Made by a program: the position numbers and the translations under genes. The notes beneath the pieces are model-generated. The model saw nothing but the letters and a program-made list of their open reading frames with translations, searched no databases and had not been told where the DNA came from. From assembly GCF_001949145.1 (NCBI RefSeq), contig NW_019091406.1:79138-92285 (forward strand): 13,148 nucleotides of DNA. Direction: 5' to 3'. The DNA comes from Acanthaster planci (taxonomy: Eukaryota > Echinodermata > Asteroidea > Valvatida > Acanthasteridae). The stretch's first letter is position 1; the number at the start of each line of letters is the position of its first letter. Shown here piece by piece: positions 1 through 9,260 of the stretch.

Positions 1-1890
1 GTAGAGTACAGTTTGTATGTAAGGCATGAATAGTACTATATATGTACTCTAGCTCATGAAAAACAGGCACCGTACATACTACCTGTATGTGTCTACATGT
101 ACCGTATGCATTATGTACAGCAGAGTATGTGCGTACATGTACAATGTGCTCACTTTAATGTGCTAGGTGAGGAATACGGAAATGTGCATGTAGACCTACA
201 GATACCAGTATGCATTTCTACAGGTAGTCTGTATAAACATCATAAAAATGCAGAAAAAAAGTACCGTGGAAGAAATTAGAGCTGCTTTTAGTAATGAAAG
301 CCCTACAACAGTAAGGCTGTCTGCATGTACTAGTATACACATGCAATGTTCTTTTACTGTGTATGTACATGTACATGTATGTACACTGTCAATGCCCCGC
401 TGGGGTATTATAGTTAACAATGAGGAAATTTGCTTTGGCAGAAAATCCCAACAGAAATGGCAATTTACATGCACAGCAACCGAAAATAATGGTAAACGCA
501 TACAGAGGACCCCTCAAAAGAGTTCCTTGTAAAGATTCCTACTGACTGAGGCCTTTTTTAATACAACGTTGGCATCGAATTGTGAATACATCTACAGGTA
601 CAATGTACCTGTACTCTATGTGTGTGAAGTCCCACATAGCAAAGTTTTAGCATTGAACCGAAACACTGTTGAGGGAAATCACCGGGCCTATTTTCAGTGG
701 CTGGCTTTGATTGCTTTCGTCTGCATCATCGGGACCGTAGTCAATTGATGCCTTGAGACTATTTCTTTTAAATGATGGCCCCTCCAACACCACTGCTTGA
801 AAACAACCTCGACTGTTTACAAACTATCACAAAGGGGTTCACACCTACAAGTCTGTGTACAATTATGTGTGAACATCGTCCTTGCCAAACAGCAAGAAAA
901 ATTTGAAAGCGCCGCAAAAAAATGGTTCTTTCACAATGAAACATTATAATGTGCTCTCAGAAAATTTGTCTCACTTTCACTTTTGTATGATGTATTTAAA
1001 CTTGTGTTTATTACCTTGCTCATAGGTACTTTATAACATACACAATTTGTATACCACATCAATGTATGTACAAGAGTTGATGTACTCATTTCTTTTTCCT
1101 TGCCTGAAGTTCAAGGCATTAGTTTTTGATGGGAATCAAAAGCTACATGTAGGATAGGGTGTTTTACAACATCGCAATCAAAAATGCTTCAGACGTGTAG
1201 ATCGTACACATCAAAGCTCTGCTGAAGAAATCAAGTAGAATATCCATCTGAGCTTTAGCAAACTTCCCCGAGACAAAATGCTGGTTTGGTACCAGTGTAG
1301 CCTATCAAAGTGCTTCACATACATGTATGCGTCATGTTGCATTTGCTTTCTTCAAATGAAAGACAAATGGTGAAGGCATCCAGGTAGACATGCAGACTGG
1401 GCAGTAGATTTCTGCTTGAAATGGTTAAAGCACTTTCTGGTTAAGGAACATAATCTTGTTACGGTGCCCCATAATGTCAGCATGGTATAAGTAACAACTT
1501 TTGTGTTCTTAGCTCTAAGCCAATAAAGAAATGGAATCCGTGGGGGGTGTTAAGGGGCCTGTGCACAGAGTATCCATTAACGGCGGCCACGAGAGAGGTA
1601 TGCTAGACACTGGAACACCAGTGTTTTTTTTTGTTATGCACTTTGTGTCCCCGCCAGGACATTACTGATTTGTACACAATTCAGTTTTGTCCACATAAAA
1701 CTAGAGTGCACATCTGTGCACAGCCACTAAAACTGTCACAGTCACAACGGCTCCTAATATCCCAGTGGAATCTACAACAAACAGTAGTAGAACTCTGCAA
1801 GTCACAGTCTTCCCGTTTCAGTACAACTGTTTTCCTGCATCCCTGGGGATGGAGGCAAAGCTTGAATGTTATGGTACATTGTACACGTAC
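1..1890 (-). other. Part of ZMYND11 intron 2, left part of window
   Basis: This is the intron downstream of the second coding exon; its 3' end lies outside the window. I see no convincing exon of the PHD, bromo, PWWP or MYND domains here. It holds several TACATG/GTACAT-type repeats (about 92-142, 361-385, 1320-1326) and a perfect short hairpin at 593-613. The short open frames in it are rich in Val-His-Val-His and Cys-Met, which simply reflects translation of the GTACAT repeats. The stretch 650-823 is open on the minus strand but has no start and no recognisable family. Confidence 0.7.
593..613. repeat. Perfect 9-bp-arm hairpin made of the TACAGGTAC/GTACCTGTA motif
   Basis: TACAGGTAC (593-601), AAT, GTACCTGTA (605-613). 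This is a variant of the GTACATGTAC palindromic family that is spread through the window. Confidence 0.7.
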
Positions 1891-2007
1891 CTCGTCTTCT
1901 TGTTCAACAGTACACCAGTAGGCCTCTTGCTCTTGACCAGCCCTGACGCCCTTCTTGGCTCTCGAGTTGTCTTTGACAATCAACCCATCTTTGGTGGCGT
2001 AAGCCAG
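1891..2007 (-). CDS. ZMYND11: ZMYND11 (BS69) homologue, second coding exon, C-terminal half of winged helix
   Basis: The exon runs from 2007 down to 1891. It is preceded by an acceptor ending TTTTACGTCAG (AG at 2008-2009) and followed by the donor GACGAG|GTACGT (GT at 1889-1890). It is exactly 117 nt, or 39 codons, in phase 0 at both ends, giving residues 57-95. The segment LAYATKDGLIVKDN and then EQEAYW matches the vertebrate stretch with KDGLIVETL and EQEGYW that directly follows the KETTRQ segment. Spliced after the exon at 3406, it completes a SAMD1/KAT6-like winged-helix fold (helices, then the KDGLI strand and a basic wing with KKGVR). The last residues, CTVEQEDE, form an acidic linker. 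In vertebrates the PHD zinc finger follows almost at once. No Cys/His-rich PHD exon is visible between 1 and 1890 on this strand, so the gene should continue past the left edge. Confidence 0.87.
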
Positions 2008-2401
2008 CTGACGTAAAATCACCAAGAACACATGAACAGTATGTTTAAATGGATCTCCTGAAACATCAGTTTTGCGTACAAGTACAAAACTGAAGGGTAA
2101 GGTTTGACAACAAAGGGGCCTTCTCTAACACCCATAAACAGGCATGCGACTCTTCAATTTGAAAAAAAGAGGAAAACATTCTTGCATTCAAAACTGCATG
2201 TGCGCAGCGTGAAGCCAATTCGGCGTGGGGTCTGGGCCCGCCTTAGGGCCCCGAAAAATTTTGAATTTTACATGCTTTGTGGTGCATTCCATGCCGTCCC
2301 CAGTTGAAGTGAAAGTTGAGTGAAAGATATAAAGCTTTTTAAGGCATACTTTACATTAAAAATACACAAAATGCTTCTTATTTGTGATTCTTCTTGAAAT
2401 T

Positions 2402-2407
2402 TTTATT
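2402..2407 (-). terminator. Possible poly(A) signal AATAAA
   Basis: AATAAA is read on the minus strand, about 230 bp downstream of ATG 2634. It overlaps the stop codon (2406-2408) of the alternative open frame. Such a hexamer is common by chance in AT-rich DNA, so it supports the nested unit only weakly. Another AATAAA is on the plus strand near 2429. Confidence 0.25.
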
Positions 2408-2460
2408 ATGAGAGGTACATTCTGTAAAATAAAGTTGTGACATAAAATTGATATTCCCAC

Positions 2461-2634
2461 CTGTCTAATGGATCTTTGGATGTTTTCACCCTTTCTATGT
2501 GATTTAATCTGGCTCTCTTGGCGACCTTCGCTGCAACCTCTTGTGCTCTTTTTTTGGACGTTGGGGTCTTTGAATGTTGAAGTGGGTGCTGTGCAGTGGC
2601 TCTCTGATCTGTTATCTTTCCTTTTCGAAGTCAT
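2461..2634 (-). CDS. Candidate small gene or alternative first exon nested in ZMYND11 intron 1 (unidentified)
   Basis: I do not recognise this product. On the minus strand an ATG at 2632-2634 (context CAAAATGA, A at -3) opens a basic, Ser/Lys/Arg-rich frame, MTSKRKDNRSESHC..., of 58 codons up to a possible donor CAG|GTGGGA at 2461/2460. Unspliced, it runs on to a stop at 2356-2358 (92 codons from this ATG). About 86 bp upstream lies an ETS-type motif (2720-2726), and AATAAA lies at 2402-2407, so promoter, leader, ORF and poly(A) signal are arranged like a compact transcription unit. The possible donor leaves phase 0, so it could splice directly to the ZMYND11 exon at 1891-2007, replacing the first half of the winged helix. 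A different frame (open 2409-2630, without ATG) reads KKRAQEVAAKVAKRARLNHI, which looks more protein-like. A one-base shift at a run of seven A on this strand would join the two. Options are a nested gene, an alternative promoter exon or a broken retrocopy; none is proved. Confidence 0.3.
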
Positions 2635-2699
2635 TTTGAGCTCTGACGTGTGGGTGATCAACGATCACGATGCACGTTGACCATGTTGACAACGTTTTT

Positions 2700-2760
2700 T
2701 CAACATTTGCGGCCAGCCGCGGAAGTGGTATAGTATCCATATAACAACGCATTCATTAAC
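2700..2760 (-). promoter_or_regulatory. ETS-type promoter-like block upstream of the nested ORF
   Basis: The minus strand reads ACTTCCGCGGCTGGCCGC here, and the plus strand contains CGGAAGT at 2720-2726. CCGGAAGT/CGGAAGT motifs close to a start site are a known hallmark of many TATA-less animal promoters. The block is locally GC-rich inside AT-rich intron and lies about 86 bp upstream of ATG 2634. A tiny upstream ORF (ATG at 2681-2683, eight codons) lies in the presumed leader. A divergent plus-strand ORF of 39 codons begins at 2788, but I see no family in it. Confidence 0.35.
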
Positions 2761-3405
2761 TTCAGGAAAAAATGCGGCACCTGACTAATGGCTTGTCGTC
2801 GACAGAGGGCGCTTGCACGTACCGTGCTGAGTCTGTGTCCTGCACTTTTTAGTGCACTTTACGCGTGCACAAAACAAGGGGCCAGACAAGGTTTTTGTGC
2901 TCATTAATGTGTACCGAAAAGTGGAACTCCGTGCGCCGCGGCGAGAAAAGAAAAAAAAACCAAAACGCGGATACTATTTTTGTGCAAACGGATTTTTAAA
3001 AAACGCGGAAATCCGCGGATCCACGGAAAAGTTGCATGCCTGCATAAAACAGTACTTTTTCTCGTTTCACTGCTTGTGTAACACTTACAGAAATAGCTCA
3101 GGCTGTTACTTTCAATATCTGTCTGCTTCTCGGAGGGGGCTTGTATTTCAGCCCAAATGAATCACGTAAAATGTTACTTTTCTCAAATCAATGCACAAGT
3201 AAACCCAACTCAACCTTCCGGACAATATTCAGTTGAACAAGAAAAATTTATTAAGTGGGGTTTGACCCATTTCTAATTAACAGAACCACAGCCGAGCCTT
3301 GTGTTTGCGGACTCCAGAAATGTCAGAGTCTTTATTGGAAGAGCTGCCGCATGTAAGAGGCCAGTTACACTTCCTAGCACGAGGGAGAGTAACCCCAGCA
3401 TTTAC

Positions 3406-3595
3406 CTGTTGCTGCGTCTCCTTGGCAGACACACCATACTCGCGCTTCATGAACTTCAAGATACGCTCCATGTTGGCCACCTGCTTCTGGTTACGAATGG
3501 CCGTGACAGCCTCCCATAGCTGCTGGACAGTGTGGGGATTGGACATCCGCCGCGAAGTCAAAATGGGCGCCATGATGATCTGCTCCGACTGATTT
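3406..3595 (-). CDS. ZMYND11: ZMYND11 (BS69) homologue, first coding exon, N-terminal half of winged helix
   Basis: In family terms ZMYND11 is a nuclear chromatin reader. Its PHD-bromo-PWWP module recognises H3.3 trimethylated at K36, a C-terminal MYND finger recruits partners, and an N-terminal SAMD1-like winged helix is thought to bind unmethylated CpG DNA. This exon reads 3595 down to 3406. The acceptor is a pyrimidine-rich stretch ending TTCTATAG (AG at 3596-3597) and the donor is CAG|GTAAAT (GT at 3404-3405). Translation starts at ATG 3571-3573, in the strong context ATCATCATGG (A at -3, G at +4), after 22 nt of 5' UTR. The 56 encoded residues include LWEAVTAIRNQKQVANMERI and YGVSAKETQQQ, which match the start of vertebrate ZMYND11 as I remember it (LWAAIEIIRNQKQIAN... 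and HPKETTRQ). The start MAPILTSRR also parallels the vertebrate MARLTKRR. The exon ends in phase 0 and continues into the exon at 1891-2007. A Met further upstream in this frame is an artefact of reading into the intron. Confidence 0.88.
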
Positions 3596-4091
3596 CTATA
3601 GAACAAACAAGAAGACTCCTTAAATAGAGAAAAAGGGCTGATACATGACTAAATGTGTACATACAGTACAGGACTGTACAGTGTTCATGCATGTACATGG
3701 ATGTCTATGTACGGTACGTATGTATACTACAGAAAAATAGTATTAACATAAGGGAGTTTAACTTCTTCACATTACATATACATAAACAACACTTCGAACA
3801 TGTAAAGCAGTTATCCAATGCATGTATCTGTAGTCCTGGTACTTATATTCATATCCAATCAGGCTGCAACAAAAACACCACATTGGCTGCATCAAGATCT
3901 TCTACATAGTTTTTATAGTTACACTGTATAGGATTCGCACATGTACACGATATTTGCATCAAGCGAGCAGACTTTGGAAAGAGCTGGGAAACAAACAAAA
4001 TAGGCCTATACGTATATTATACTTCCTTTTTTGAAATGTTGTAGAAAACATGTTGAGTAACATGTATGATTTTTTCATCCAAGTTTACCTC

Positions 4092-4146
4092 AAGGTCATA
4101 TGATCCACAATGTCTATCCAAGGTCAAAGTAAAGGTCAAAAGGTCA
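4092..4146 (+). promoter_or_regulatory. Cluster of four AGGTCA half-sites
   Basis: AGGTCA occurs at 4093-4098, 4121-4126, 4133-4138 and 4141-4146, all in the same orientation. The last three have spacers of 6 and 2 bases (DR6-like and DR2-like), and three of the four are preceded by A (AAGGTCA, the monomeric orphan-receptor form). Nuclear receptors bind such direct repeats. However, the motif lies at the edge of what looks like a dispersed intronic repeat (about 4085-4440), so it may be a property of that repeat rather than a host enhancer. Confidence 0.3.
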
Positions 4147-4717
4147 TCAAACTTCAAATTGCTTTTACATAAAAAAATTTTTGAATTCAAATTAATTCCT
4201 TACAGAAGTAACCAGGGTCATTTGAAATATGGCAGTCAAGCCCATTTTGGCCAAAATAGGCCCAAAATGGTGGCCCGTACATATGTAGCTCAAAACCATA
4301 GATTTGACAGGGCTGAAACTTGAAATTTTTGCCTTTCCAGCCAAAATTACTGTATTTTTAAACCAAAACTGAACCAGTTTGAAGGGCGTCAGGATTAAAA
4401 TTCTACTGTGGGACGGGATGATTTGACATGGAATGACCCTATGAGTGACTTTCCCTGATTTAAAAATGAATTCATTGTCCACTTACTGGTACATGGGCAA
4501 GTATACAAATTAATGTACATGTACTGATAAATGACACACTAAGGCTTTAAGTCTAAACATGTACAGGAAAGAGACAACTTAATACATACTTGTGAATAGT
4601 GGTACACCAGTACATGCAAATGTGCACACACAAATACAGGATCCCTCTTGTAAAACAAGCACATTCCTATTCACTTAAATGCCTTGTATATGAACATGTA
4701 CATGTACCAATATATGT

Positions 4718-4949
4718 GTAATTCCAGAAATTAGGGTCCATTCTTTTGATGTCCCTGTCACATATGATTTTGTAAGTTCAGAACACATTTTCTAATTTCC
4801 AAAAGTGGTAGATTAATGCAAATTACCTGCAAAACAAATAGTACTAGTTTGAAATCAATGCCGACGATATTTCCATGTCACACAACAAAGGTCAGATGTA
4901 GCAGGACCTAAAAATTTCACACTTTTGGACCCCTAATTTATGGAATTAC
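4718..4949. mobile_element. MITE-like element with about 23-bp terminal inverted repeats
   Basis: The left end 4718-4740 (GTAATTCCAGAAATTAGGGT...) is the reverse complement of the right end 4926-4949, apart from one substitution and one inserted C. The whole element is 232 bp with no coding capacity. If the outer dinucleotide TA on each side is a target-site duplication, it would fit a Tc1/mariner-type non-autonomous element (TA|ATTCC...GGAAT|TA), but TA alone is weak evidence. The interior is AT-rich. Confidence 0.6.
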
Positions 4950-6540
4950 CTGTATGGTACACATGCATACCATCATGTTTTTCACCAGGATGCACCTGCA
5001 TAGGGAAACATGTACATGTACATGCAATATCAGGATGCTGTAGGGCTCTACACCTGTACAAAGCACACTCACACATTTAGGCCTATGTGTACTTATTACC
5101 AGGTTATGGGGTCTACACATGTTGAAATGGAAATGTTGTGGGATCCAAACACATTATGGGGGGAAAAAAATTTGTTCCAGCAACACAGTTCTAACTTTCC
5201 AAAATGGAATCAACTGCCTCAATCTGGCAAAGCCTGTGCATGTACATCTATACATGTACATGTTGCGTATGATAAGCATGATCTGCACACAGATCTGGAG
5301 GAGAAAGATCTTCTTCTACCGTGTACACATGCAGCACTCCAAGCTCCATGATCAAAATAACCAACCTACCCAGTGTCCAAAGAGTTAACCTCACATGCCA
5401 AACTTCGTACATGCGGATGCGTAGTATGCATTTCTTTCTCCAAAAGTAAACTTCAGTTATGTACATGTACGCATGTAATATATTCCACAAAACTCAATGT
5501 ATTTTAAGCATGCTTTTTACGTGACAAACAGGAAATGACAGCATCAGTTTATCCTTTCCTTGCACAGAACAGACACATGCCAGAAAACTTCACTATGTAC
5601 TTCACCCTTTCACCTTTTCTTTCTCCTTGAAATCAAAAAATATACATTGTAATATTCAAGGCGGTCCGCCCTGTTCCTATAATGGGCCAACTGCCACATG
5701 CAGCCCACAAAGGACAGGTGTTCAGCTGACATAACCTTGACAGGGTGCTCCCCCAAGGATGCTGCTCCACTCCAAAACCATACAAGACTTGGTTTAGCGG
5801 GCGAATTCATTGTGTGCATAATCATGCATGCATTTCGACACTGGCAGATTAAGAGCTTGGTGTTTTTTCAGAAGGTTAAACCTGGTCATGAGGGAGGCAA
5901 TGTTGTACACTGGCACCGCAGTGCAGAATGTACAAACAGTCAGTAGTCTTTTCAGTTAAAATCCATGCATCTGACTCTGCATCTCATTACATACACGTAC
6001 TGTCCTTGTACATGTACACAAACAGTACAAAACCTGTACACGTTCCCTATGCACCGTATCAGATGCTGACACTTGAACGAACAGAAATTGGTGTTTTGAG
6101 ACTATTATTAAAAACAAATCTGAATTACTGTAAGCTTGCATAACTTTGCATATTGGACTTGGAAAGACACAAACACCTGAACAGAGCAAAGGATCAAAGC
6201 AACAAACATCATTTCCTGTAGATCTCTGTTATGCTACGCGTGACGCCAATTACCAGTATGTACATGTACATATACACATGTACAAAGATCTGCCCAAACA
6301 AAACCTAAATAAACTGCACTTTAGGGTTAAAAATTAACTACTTTTTTCCCTTTAAATGGAGCGTCGGAATGGTTATAATATTATAAATGTATTTACAATG
6401 ATACATTTTCATATGCGGAGTACACAATCTCAAGCAATACTAAAGTACAAAGGTACATAAATACATAGGTTAGCCATATTGTTCATTAACAATGTGTAAA
6501 TGTACATGAGCAGACATGTCCATCATGTAATAGGGCGGGC

Positions 6541-6667
6541 TTTGGGGGAATCCATACCGGTACAAGGTTACTGCTAAACCAAAGGTTACAGGTCATCTTC
6601 ACTGAATCAGCTTCTTCAAAGATGACCCCAAAATCCAAGTACCGGTAAATACGGTCCATCCCCAAAT
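6541..6667. repeat. Imperfect palindromic (foldback) element
   Basis: The two halves pair in several nested blocks: TTTGGGG (6541-6547) with CCCCAAA (6661-6667), TACCGGTAC near 6556 with GTACCGGTA near 6639-6647, and GGTCATCTT (6591-6599) with AAGATGACC (6619-6627). The spacers between blocks differ in length, as expected for an old, drifted foldback or MITE copy. It has no coding capacity. Confidence 0.5.
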
Positions 6668-6738
6668 TCTGCATTTTAAAATCTTTGAGCAGTTTTTGCA
6701 TAAATTAACCCCAGCCCCCTAGGCCCTTTTTGCTAGGG

Positions 6739-7092
6739 ACCCTCCTCAATCCTCCAGAATCCTCCAATATGGTGGGTGAAAAATTGCATTCTCCCTCAAT
6801 CTTCCAAAATTTCTTGGAAATGTTACTCAGATGTGTGCCTACCACCTCAATCCTTCAAAATCCTCCGGCAAATTCCTGTCATTATGTTGAGGCAGAGAGA
6901 ATGGCATTCTTGAGCAGTGCGGTACATTAAAAAGAAATATCAAGCTGAATTTATGCATGATTACCCACAAACAACACAAGGTCTAACCCACGACCTCCAT
7001 GCATGGCATCCTTCGCAATCAGCCATGCACTTTCACCATTCACCCTCAATCCTCTAAAACCGCCCGAAGGATTTTAGAGGATTGAGGAGGGT
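6739..7092. mobile_element. MITE-like element with about 25-bp TIRs and TAGGG target-site duplication
   Basis: The left end ACCCTCCTCAATCCTCCAGA... (from 6739) matches the reverse complement of the right end ...GATTGAGGAGGGT (to 7092) over about 25 bases with two or three differences. TAGGG stands immediately outside both ends (6734-6738 and 7093-7097), as expected for a 5-bp target-site duplication. The 354-bp interior has no transposase. It does carry further copies of the terminal motif CCTCAATCCTYYAAAATCCTCC, near 6790, 6846 and 7044. The last copy forms a perfect 16-bp hairpin with the right end (7044-7059 with 7072-7087). Subterminal motif repeats of this kind are common in DNA transposons as transposase-binding sites. 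The superfamily is unknown. Confidence 0.68.
7044..7087. repeat. Perfect 16-bp-arm hairpin at right end of the 6739-7092 element
   Basis: The arm 7044-7059 (CCTCAATCCTCTAAAA) and the arm 7072-7087 (TTTTAGAGGATTGAGG) are exact reverse complements around a 12-nt GC-rich loop. The arms are copies of the terminal motif of the surrounding element, so this is part of its end structure rather than an independent terminator. Confidence 0.75.
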
Positions 7093-8129
7093 TAGGGTTG
7101 GAGACAAAGAAACTATTTGCGAAAGCACCACTTGTCACTGTAAAACAAGTACATACACGAACAAGTACTGAAGTGAATGCATACAAGTACATGTATACAT
7201 GTACATTGCGTCCACAAGTACATGTACGTGTGGACAGGGATTCACTCTTCAAGTATCTGACCATGGAGAAAAAAGACACAGACTGTATCTTTTACATGTA
7301 TTTCTCCATGATCTGACGTCAAGAACTTACTCCATGCACTCTCCCTGAGGGCAATTTTTGCTTAAATTAAAGTTGTCAACAGTGAACTTGTGCGTACAAC
7401 AGAATGACAAACCTGCCAGTCCTCAACTGGTCTTCTACAAAACAGGGCGACATGCACACCACACGCTGACCTCTTTGGCTTTATTAGCCACCATTTTGAC
7501 TTCTGTTATGTTCAAATTACTGGCAACAATTTTCACATGCCGCGCCAAAGCTTGTAGGATATTCACCTGCAGCTGGAAACAGCTTTTGCCTCAAGAGGAA
7601 TTTAAATTGCACACAGTGACTAAATGGGAGACATGTACTGGTGCATGTACTTTTATTTAGTATCACATTCTTATTCAGTGTTTTAAGCTGTGTGAGATTT
7701 CGTAGCACTTTTAAGAATCACTTAGCTGAATTCCTGATGACCAGCCATATAATGCAATTTAGCTACAAATTATCAATGAAACGTTGACTACAGGATTAAG
7801 GTTTCATTTACTTTCAATTTCAAAACTTTGCCTCCTAAATTACTCCTTTTTTCGCCAAAGGGAGGCCCAGAGGGCTGTCGTCACCCCTTTCCCCAGCAAA
7901 AACTATAAGCATCAAAATTACAGTATCTACTGTTCATGTAATGTGCTCCCTTGCTGGTACTGTGTCCCCCCATGCCCAAAGCTGACACGGGCAGCATCCA
8001 TGCTTTCATTGTGCAACCCATTTTCATAACTTACATGTATGTCATTACCGGTAGGTTGAATTATGGAGTAGGCGGAATGAGTGTGTGCTACATATAAACA
8101 TACATCATACTAGAGTGTGCGCTGTGCAA

Positions 8130-8173
8130 TGTACATGTACATTATGTGCACATGTACAAATGTATCATGTACG
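8130..8173. repeat. Cluster of GTACATGTAC-type palindromic repeats
   Basis: Several overlapping self-complementary units occur here (GTACATGTAC at 8131-8140, GTGCAC at 8147-8152, ACATGTACA nearby). This is one of the densest of more than a dozen similar clusters in the window. Confidence 0.7.
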
Positions 8174-8302
8174 TGTAGACATTCACTTTTTATGAATGGC
8201 TCTTCCTTAAGTTACGGTGTCCGTTTTGGATACACATTCCCTATGGAAATGACCATTGTACAGACATTGTCACATTCAGAGGCAGCCACTTTAAATCAGA
8301 AA

Positions 8303-8388
8303 CAGCCAACCACTGGGTGATTTTCGACTAGTAATCTACAACTGTATGCTAGTCATAAGATACCACGAAAAATCCCCAATGGTTGCTG
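8303..8388. repeat. 86-nt imperfect hairpin (small MITE or miRNA-precursor-like)
   Basis: The arm 8303-8326 (CAGCCAACCACTGGGTGATTTTCG, in two parts) pairs with 8366-8388 (ending CCAATGGTTGCTG) with only a few mismatches and one bulge. An inner stem GACTAG (8326-8331) with CTAGTC (8349-8354) closes the loop asymmetrically. The size and arm length overlap with both tiny MITEs and animal miRNA precursors. The asymmetric bulge near 8355-8365 argues against a canonical precursor. Confidence 0.5.
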
Positions 8389-8697
8389 ACCAAACTTGGC
8401 CAGTTGTTCTGCAGTCAATGAAAAACTTCATGGGCACAGTAAGCAAGGTACAGACAAGTAAGTAAACAAGTTTGCTTTCAAAGAAATGATCATGAATACT
8501 AATGAAGTCTCAGTAGTTCATCTTTGACAGGTTGGTAAAAGAGATGCATAGCCCATTAGAATTGAGTTGGTTCAATTTTTCCCTTACTGAATAGGCTTAT
8601 CTGTCATAAAAAGACACAGATCAGGTGAAACTCGGGCACCACTGCTGAACACCCCACCACTTACATATCCCACCTCATTGTCAGCTATGGGGTCACA

Positions 8698-8715
8698 GTT
8701 ACATGTACATGTAAC
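8698..8715. repeat. Perfect 18-bp palindrome of the ACATGT family
   Basis: GTTACATGTACATGTAAC is its own reverse complement. It is flanked by ordinary sequence, so it stands out as a clean unit of the repeat family. Confidence 0.8.
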
Positions 8716-9260
8716 TCCCCCTACCAACAGTGAAATCTGATTCTGTTGCCTTGTAGCTGGTCAGGGGTCGGGTCGTCCGTCTCAAATTAGGACTCATCAA
8801 TCACTCTCTTTAGGGGAAGAGTGCAATATAAAATATGCATGTACCGTACTGATATCACTTATTTTCCCTTGAAGTGGTTTCTAAGCCATCAAAAAGTGAT
8901 AACATGTCCTAAAAAGTCACATTTACCAATGAAAATATTGAACCATTTACTAAGAAAACGCCTACACTTTTTCACACTAGTCTCACAGAATTTATGCACA
9001 GGGTGTTCACGTAAGAGTATGGAACTCTCTCTGATTTTTTCTTTGACATCTCCATGGCAACATGTACATTGCCACCAACAGACACGACACTTGCCAGAAT
9101 GATCAGGTACATGCTGGCCTAGATCTTTCCAATTTTTCTTTGGTCATCCTCAAGCCAAATGGATCACAGGGCACCTCTTTCAATAATTGTGCAGCCAGAC
9201 ATTATTAGGGTTTATGGTGAAGTTTTATGTTGTTTGAGCAGGACACATACTGGTACTAAT

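Larger units (their letters stand above)
2008..3405 (-). other. ZMYND11 intron 1 (between the two coding exons)
   Basis: The 1398-nt intron is bounded by GT at 3404-3405 and AG at 2008-2009 on the minus strand, and is phase 0. It contains a promoter-like block with a small ORF unit (about 2400-2735), a GC-rich stretch at about 2225-2260 with GGGCCC on both sides of a short spacer, and a CpG-rich stretch at about 2925-3040 holding CCGCGG motifs and the palindrome CGCGGAAATCCGCG (3004-3017). The last two stretches look like pieces of dispersed repeats rather than genes. Confidence 0.75.

Noticed and set aside
97-532. Short ORFs rich in Val-His and Cys-Thr repeats
   Set aside because: They are translations of the GTACAT/TGTACA microsatellites.
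650-823. Minus-strand open stretch of 58 codons with a peptide containing IDYGPDDADESNQ
   Set aside because: It has no ATG, no convincing splice pair and no recognised family, and it does not resemble the PHD region expected next in ZMYND11.
1607-1622. Palindrome CACTGG-AACA-CCAGTG next to a T-run
   Set aside because: Short arms with no gene ending nearby, so a terminator is not supported.
2788-2907. Divergent plus-strand ORF of 39 codons from the ETS-type block
   Set aside because: Short, no family, and it runs into simple repeated GTGCAC sequence.
3299-3592. Plus-strand ORF over the first coding exon
   Set aside because: It is the antisense shadow of the ZMYND11 exon, whose splice sites and homology are on the minus strand.
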